The notes beneath the pieces are model-generated. The model worked only from the letters and a program-made list of their open reading frames with translations, ran no database searches and had not been told where the DNA came from. From contig CAAGKF010000003.1 in assembly GCA_900770345.1 (NCBI GenBank), positions 1-17,844 on the forward strand: 17,844 bases of DNA. Reading direction: 5' to 3'. The DNA comes from Lachnospiraceae bacterium (GTDB lineage Bacteria > Bacillota > Clostridia > Lachnospirales > Lachnospiraceae). Position 1 is the stretch's first letter. Each line of letters begins with the position of its first letter. Made by a program: the position numbers and the translations under genes. This document shows, in pieces, positions 14,774 through 17,844 of the stretch.

Positions 14774-16586
14774 TAAAAATACAGGCATGCCTCCCGCGAA
14801 TTTAAACGGCATTTCCCGTCCGGGGAGGGGACGCGTTGCAGTCAAACCCAAGGATATGAAGGGTACTCTTGCCCGGCTCTGGAGTCTGACATCGGGCCGA
14901 AGGAAAGGTCTGGGCTGGATCCTTTTGCTGTCAGGTCTGGCATCGTTTGCGGCTATCCTCTCACCCTATCTTTCCGGCAGGGCGGTTACGGCCATTAACG
15001 GAGGAGATGCTGTGGGAACAGTCCTGCTGTTCCTTTCGGTTCTTTATATCTGTGACTGGCTGGTAAAATTTCTGCAGTCCTTTTTTATGGCTTCCATCGG
15101 TCAGAGGATCATCTGCTATATCCGCGATGCCCTTTTTGCACATATAAGGACGCTTCCGCTGGCTTTTTTTGACAGACGCCGCCATGGAGAACTGATGAGC
15201 CGTCTGACCAATGATATTGACAATATCAGTACGACGATTTCCAGTTCTCTGACGTTGCTTTTAACTTACGGCTTTACCATTGCCGGAATTTTTATTATGA
15301 TGCTGACCCTCAGCCCCGTGCTGACCAGCGTATCACTGATCGGTGTGGCTCTGATCTTCCTGCTGACCAGAACCATTACCAGGTGTACCAAACCGCTGTT
15401 TGCGGAACGACAGAAATATCTGGGGGCTCTGAATGCCCAGATAGAGGAAAGCATCTCGGGGCTTGGCGTGGTAAAGGCCTTCTGCCGGGAAGAACCGATG
15501 GAGGCGGAATTTGCCCGGAAAAATGACCAGCTCTGCAGAACTTCGATCCGGGCGCTGAACGTTTCCGGTTATCTGATGCCCATGACAAATGTCATCAATA
15601 ATCTCTGCTATGTGGCGATCGCTGTTTTCAGCGGTGTGCTGTATGTGGGCGGAAGCATCAGCAGCATCGGTCTGATCACCAGCTTCCTCTTATATATTCG
15701 TCAGTTTACCCGGCCTTTTGTGGAAATCGCGAATATATATAACAATTTTCAGACTGCTGTTGCCGGGGCGGAGCGGGTTTTTGAGATCATGGATGAGGAG
15801 CCGGAGCCTGCGGACAGTGCAGATGCCCTTTCCATAAGCGACCCCGGAGGGGATATTGAGCTGAAGAACGTATCCTTCGGCTATACGCCTGGAAAACTGG
15901 TTTTGAAAAATATCTCTCTGCGTATTCCTGCCGGTACCAAGGTTGCTATCGTAGGTCCCACCGGTTCAGGCAAGACGACCATCATTAATCTGCTGACCCG
16001 GTTTTATGATGTGACGGAGGGAAGCATTATGCTGGACGGTCATGATCTGAGGGACTATCGGATGGAGGATCTGCGGAAAATATTCGGTGTTGTGCTGCAG
16101 GATACGGCTCTGTTCTCCGCGTCGATCAGAGATAATATCTGCTATGGCAATCCGGATGCTTCCTTGGAGCAGATCAGGGCTGCGGCCGAAATGACCGGAG
16201 CGGCCAATTTTATCCGGCATCTGCCGGAGGGATACGATACGGTTCTGGAGCAGGGCGGACAGGAGCTTTCCCAGGGGGAAAGGCAGCTGCTGACGATCTC
16301 CAGAGCAGTGCTGACCAACGCGCCGATCATGATCCTGGATGAAGCCACCAGCTCTGTGGACACGGTGACGGAACAGAATATACGCAGGGCGCTGCTGAAG
16401 ATATGCAAAAACCGCACTTCAGTCATCATCGCTCATCGTCTGTCTACCATTCGGGATTCGGATCTGATTGTTCTGCTGGAAAACGGGGAGATCATGGAGC
16501 AGGGGACTCATAGGGAATTATTGAAATTAAATGGAAAATATGCTGCAATGTACCGCACACAGACTGGAGGGGAGTTATCAGAATGA
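14766..16586 (+). CDS. ABC exporter half-transporter, catalytically competent subunit
   Basis: This 606-residue partner has a membrane domain with about six helices (roughly residues 45-330) and an ATPase domain with Walker A from G397 (GPTGSGKTT), Walker B ending in the catalytic E526 (IMILDEATSSVD) and switch H557 (IIAHRLS). Its signature is LSQGE (501-505) rather than LSGGQ. That variant would face the degenerate site of the first subunit, as in known heterodimers. I chose ATG 14766 over the in-frame ATG at 14718. The 14766 start has GGAGG at 14753-14757 at ideal spacing and overlaps the previous stop by eight bases, whereas the 14718 start would lie deep inside the upstream gene. The proline- and basic-rich N-terminal extension of about 40 residues is cytoplasmic. 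Confidence 0.92.
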   Translation: MSDKNTGMPPANLNGISRPGRGRVAVKPKDMKGTLARLWSLTSGRRKGLGWILLLSGLASFAAILSPYLSGRAVTAINGGDAVGTVLLFLSVLYICDWLVKFLQSFFMASIGQRIICYIRDALFAHIRTLPLAFFDRRRHGELMSRLTNDIDNISTTISSSLTLLLTYGFTIAGIFIMMLTLSPVLTSVSLIGVALIFLLTRTITRCTKPLFAERQKYLGALNAQIEESISGLGVVKAFCREEPMEAEFARKNDQLCRTSIRALNVSGYLMPMTNVINNLCYVAIAVFSGVLYVGGSISSIGLITSFLLYIRQFTRPFVEIANIYNNFQTAVAGAERVFEIMDEEPEPADSADALSISDPGGDIELKNVSFGYTPGKLVLKNISLRIPAGTKVAIVGPTGSGKTTIINLLTRFYDVTEGSIMLDGHDLRDYRMEDLRKIFGVVLQDTALFSASIRDNICYGNPDASLEQIRAAAEMTGAANFIRHLPEGYDTVLEQGGQELSQGERQLLTISRAVLTNAPIMILDEATSSVDTVTEQNIRRALLKICKNRTSVIIAHRLSTIRDSDLIVLLENGEIMEQGTHRELLKLNGKYAAMYRTQTGGELSE

Positions 16587-17695
16587 AAGAACTGCGTATG
16601 GTCGTAATCGGATACGGCGGAATGGGAAGTCAATATGTAAAAATGATATCAAATGGAGAAATTGAAGGCATGAGGCTGGCCGGCGTCTGCTGCCGCAATG
16701 AAGCCGGTCAGGGAGAGCTGGCACGGCTTTATCCGGGGGTATCCGTCTATAAGAATACAGAGGACGCCCTTGCTCACGGCAGTGAATTTGACGCGGCGGT
16801 AATCGTGACACCTCACACCAGCCATGTAGAGATCGGAAAGGCCATGGCGAAAGCAGGAAAGCATATTCTTGTGGACAAGCCGGCCGGCGTTGCCTCGAAG
16901 GAAGTAAAAGAACTGCTGGAGGAGGTGGAAAGGGCAGGGATATGCTGCGGAATGATTTTCAATTACCGTATGAACCCTGTGTTTGCGAAAGCAAAGGAAC
17001 TGCTTGACCAGGGGAGGCTCGGAAAGCTGCAGCGTGCCCTCTGGATCTGCAATACCTGGTACCGGACTCCGGCCTATCATCATTCCGCTCCCTGGCGCAG
17101 TACCTGGAAGGGAGAGGGCGGCGGTCTGCTGATCAATCAGAGCCAGCATTACCTGGATATCTGGCAGTGGCTGCTGGGAATGCCGGACAGTGTTCTGGCT
17201 GTTCTGGATTACGGGAAATACAGCAGCCTGGAGGTAGATGACGGCGCTGATCTCCAGTTCTTCTATGATAATGGCCTTCATGGAACCTTTATTTCCGCTA
17301 CCGGCGAAAATCCCGGAGTCAACCGTCTGGAAATCTGGGGTACAAAGGGGAGGCTGTGCATAGAAGATATCAGCCGGATCCTGCTGGATGAAAATGAAAT
17401 GGATACACGGGAATTTGCGGAGAAGAACAGTGAGGTCTACGGAAAACTGAAGCATCATCTGTCAGAGATACCGGTGGAAACGGCTGCTGCCACGGGATAT
17501 CAGATGGTATTTCGGAATTTTGCGGATCATCTGCTGAAAGGAACGCCGCTGATGGCAGATATCCATGATGGGCTGCGCACTGTTGTCATGACAAACGGAG
17601 CGTATCTCTCCGACTGGCTGGGAAAGCGGGTGAATTATCCGGCAGATGATGAGCTTTATGTCCAAATGCTGGAGAAAAAGCGGCAGCAAAATTAA
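16583..17695 (+). CDS. Gfo/Idh/MocA-family NAD(P)-dependent oxidoreductase
   Basis: This 370-residue protein has an N-terminal Rossmann domain with GYGGMG at residues 10-15, and the family's E/D-K-P motif with K99 in VDKPAG. It also has FNYRMNP and a C-terminal alpha/beta domain with GGGLLINQSQHYLD, where H189 and D192 sit at the usual catalytic positions. Family members oxidise or reduce sugar-like and inositol-like substrates with NAD(P); the specific substrate cannot be read here. The start codon overlaps the previous stop as ATGA, and GGAGGGGAG lies just upstream, so translation is coupled to the exporter. The link to an exporter is unusual and suggests a shared substrate or a co-regulated detoxification or glycan role. 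Confidence 0.92.
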   Translation: MKELRMVVIGYGGMGSQYVKMISNGEIEGMRLAGVCCRNEAGQGELARLYPGVSVYKNTEDALAHGSEFDAAVIVTPHTSHVEIGKAMAKAGKHILVDKPAGVASKEVKELLEEVERAGICCGMIFNYRMNPVFAKAKELLDQGRLGKLQRALWICNTWYRTPAYHHSAPWRSTWKGEGGGLLINQSQHYLDIWQWLLGMPDSVLAVLDYGKYSSLEVDDGADLQFFYDNGLHGTFISATGENPGVNRLEIWGTKGRLCIEDISRILLDENEMDTREFAEKNSEVYGKLKHHLSEIPVETAAATGYQMVFRNFADHLLKGTPLMADIHDGLRTVVMTNGAYLSDWLGKRVNYPADDELYVQMLEKKRQQN

Positions 17696-17731
17696 AAAAT
17701 CATGAAACAGAGCAGGTAGTATCAGTGTGAG

Positions 17732-17768
17732 GAAGAAGTTCCTGGAAATTTCAGGAGCTTCTTCTTTT
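17732..17768 (+). terminator. Terminator of the exporter-oxidoreductase operon
   Basis: GAAGAAGTTCCTG (17732-17744) pairs with CAGGAGCTTCTTC (17752-17764) in 13 pairs with one T-G wobble and a 7-base loop. TTTTCC and a further T-rich run follow. Confidence 0.88.
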
Positions 17769-17771
17769 CCT

Positions 17772-17800
17772 TTGTATTTTTTGTTCGCCTGTGTTAGAAT
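17772..17800 (+). promoter_or_regulatory. Promoter-like site for a gene beyond the right edge
   Basis: TTGTAT (17772-17777) and TAGAAT (17795-17800) are separated by exactly 17 bases and lie just after the terminator. No start codon with a ribosome binding site is visible before the window ends. Confidence 0.45.
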
Positions 17801-17844
17801 ACGACATGATGAATTTTAGACATATAATATGATAATGTACAAAG

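Overview
The window looks like a chromosomal segment of a Clostridia-class Bacillota, most likely Lachnospiraceae or a close relative. The evidence is the strong GGAGG-type ribosome binding sites, a TnpV-type accessory gene, an IS1634-family element and the types of lipoprotein and hybrid kinase present. No marker gene fixes the genus. The two flanking blocks have balanced, moderately GC-rich coding sequence. The middle block (about 8.9-11.0 kb) is visibly AT-rich and looks acquired.

Region 1 (1-8882, + strand) is a run of two sensory pairs: binding protein, hybrid kinase, binding protein, hybrid kinase. The binding proteins are paralogues, and the first is cut by the window edge. Each joins an ABC-type solute-binding domain to a C-terminal domain resembling the C-terminal domain of 5'-nucleotidases (PF02872), with no phosphatase domain. 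No permease or ATPase gene lies beside them. Each is followed by a membrane-anchored hybrid histidine kinase with an extracellular sensor domain. The simplest reading is that the lipoproteins capture a ligand outside the cell and present it to the neighbouring kinase. The kinases carry one (HHK1) or two (HHK2) receiver domains but no HPt or DNA-binding output, so the rest of the phosphorelay is encoded elsewhere.

Region 2 (8883-11016) is the AT-rich accessory block. It holds a structured intergenic stretch, a tnpV gene, and an AbiF/Abi_2-family HEPN protein with an R-x4-H motif. Immediately downstream is a compact candidate non-coding RNA (about 10709-10788) with its own promoter and a strong intrinsic terminator. 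AbiF-type proteins are known to act with a structured RNA antitoxin and are related to Cas13, so this pair is the best candidate for an RNA-controlled defence or toxin-antitoxin unit. A motif pair shared with the RNA (TTAG then GCGTAA) recurs twice more at about 67-nt spacing, and a terminator-like hairpin sits between the likely abiF promoter and its start codon.

Region 3 (11017-12967) is an apparently intact IS1634-family insertion sequence on the minus strand, with 13-bp terminal inverted repeats.

Region 4 (12968-17844, + strand) is a three-gene operon with a clear sigma-A-type promoter and terminator. It encodes the two halves of a heterodimeric ABC exporter, one half with a degenerate ATP site, and a translationally coupled Gfo/Idh/MocA-family oxidoreductase. 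A promoter-like site at the right edge probably serves a gene outside the window.
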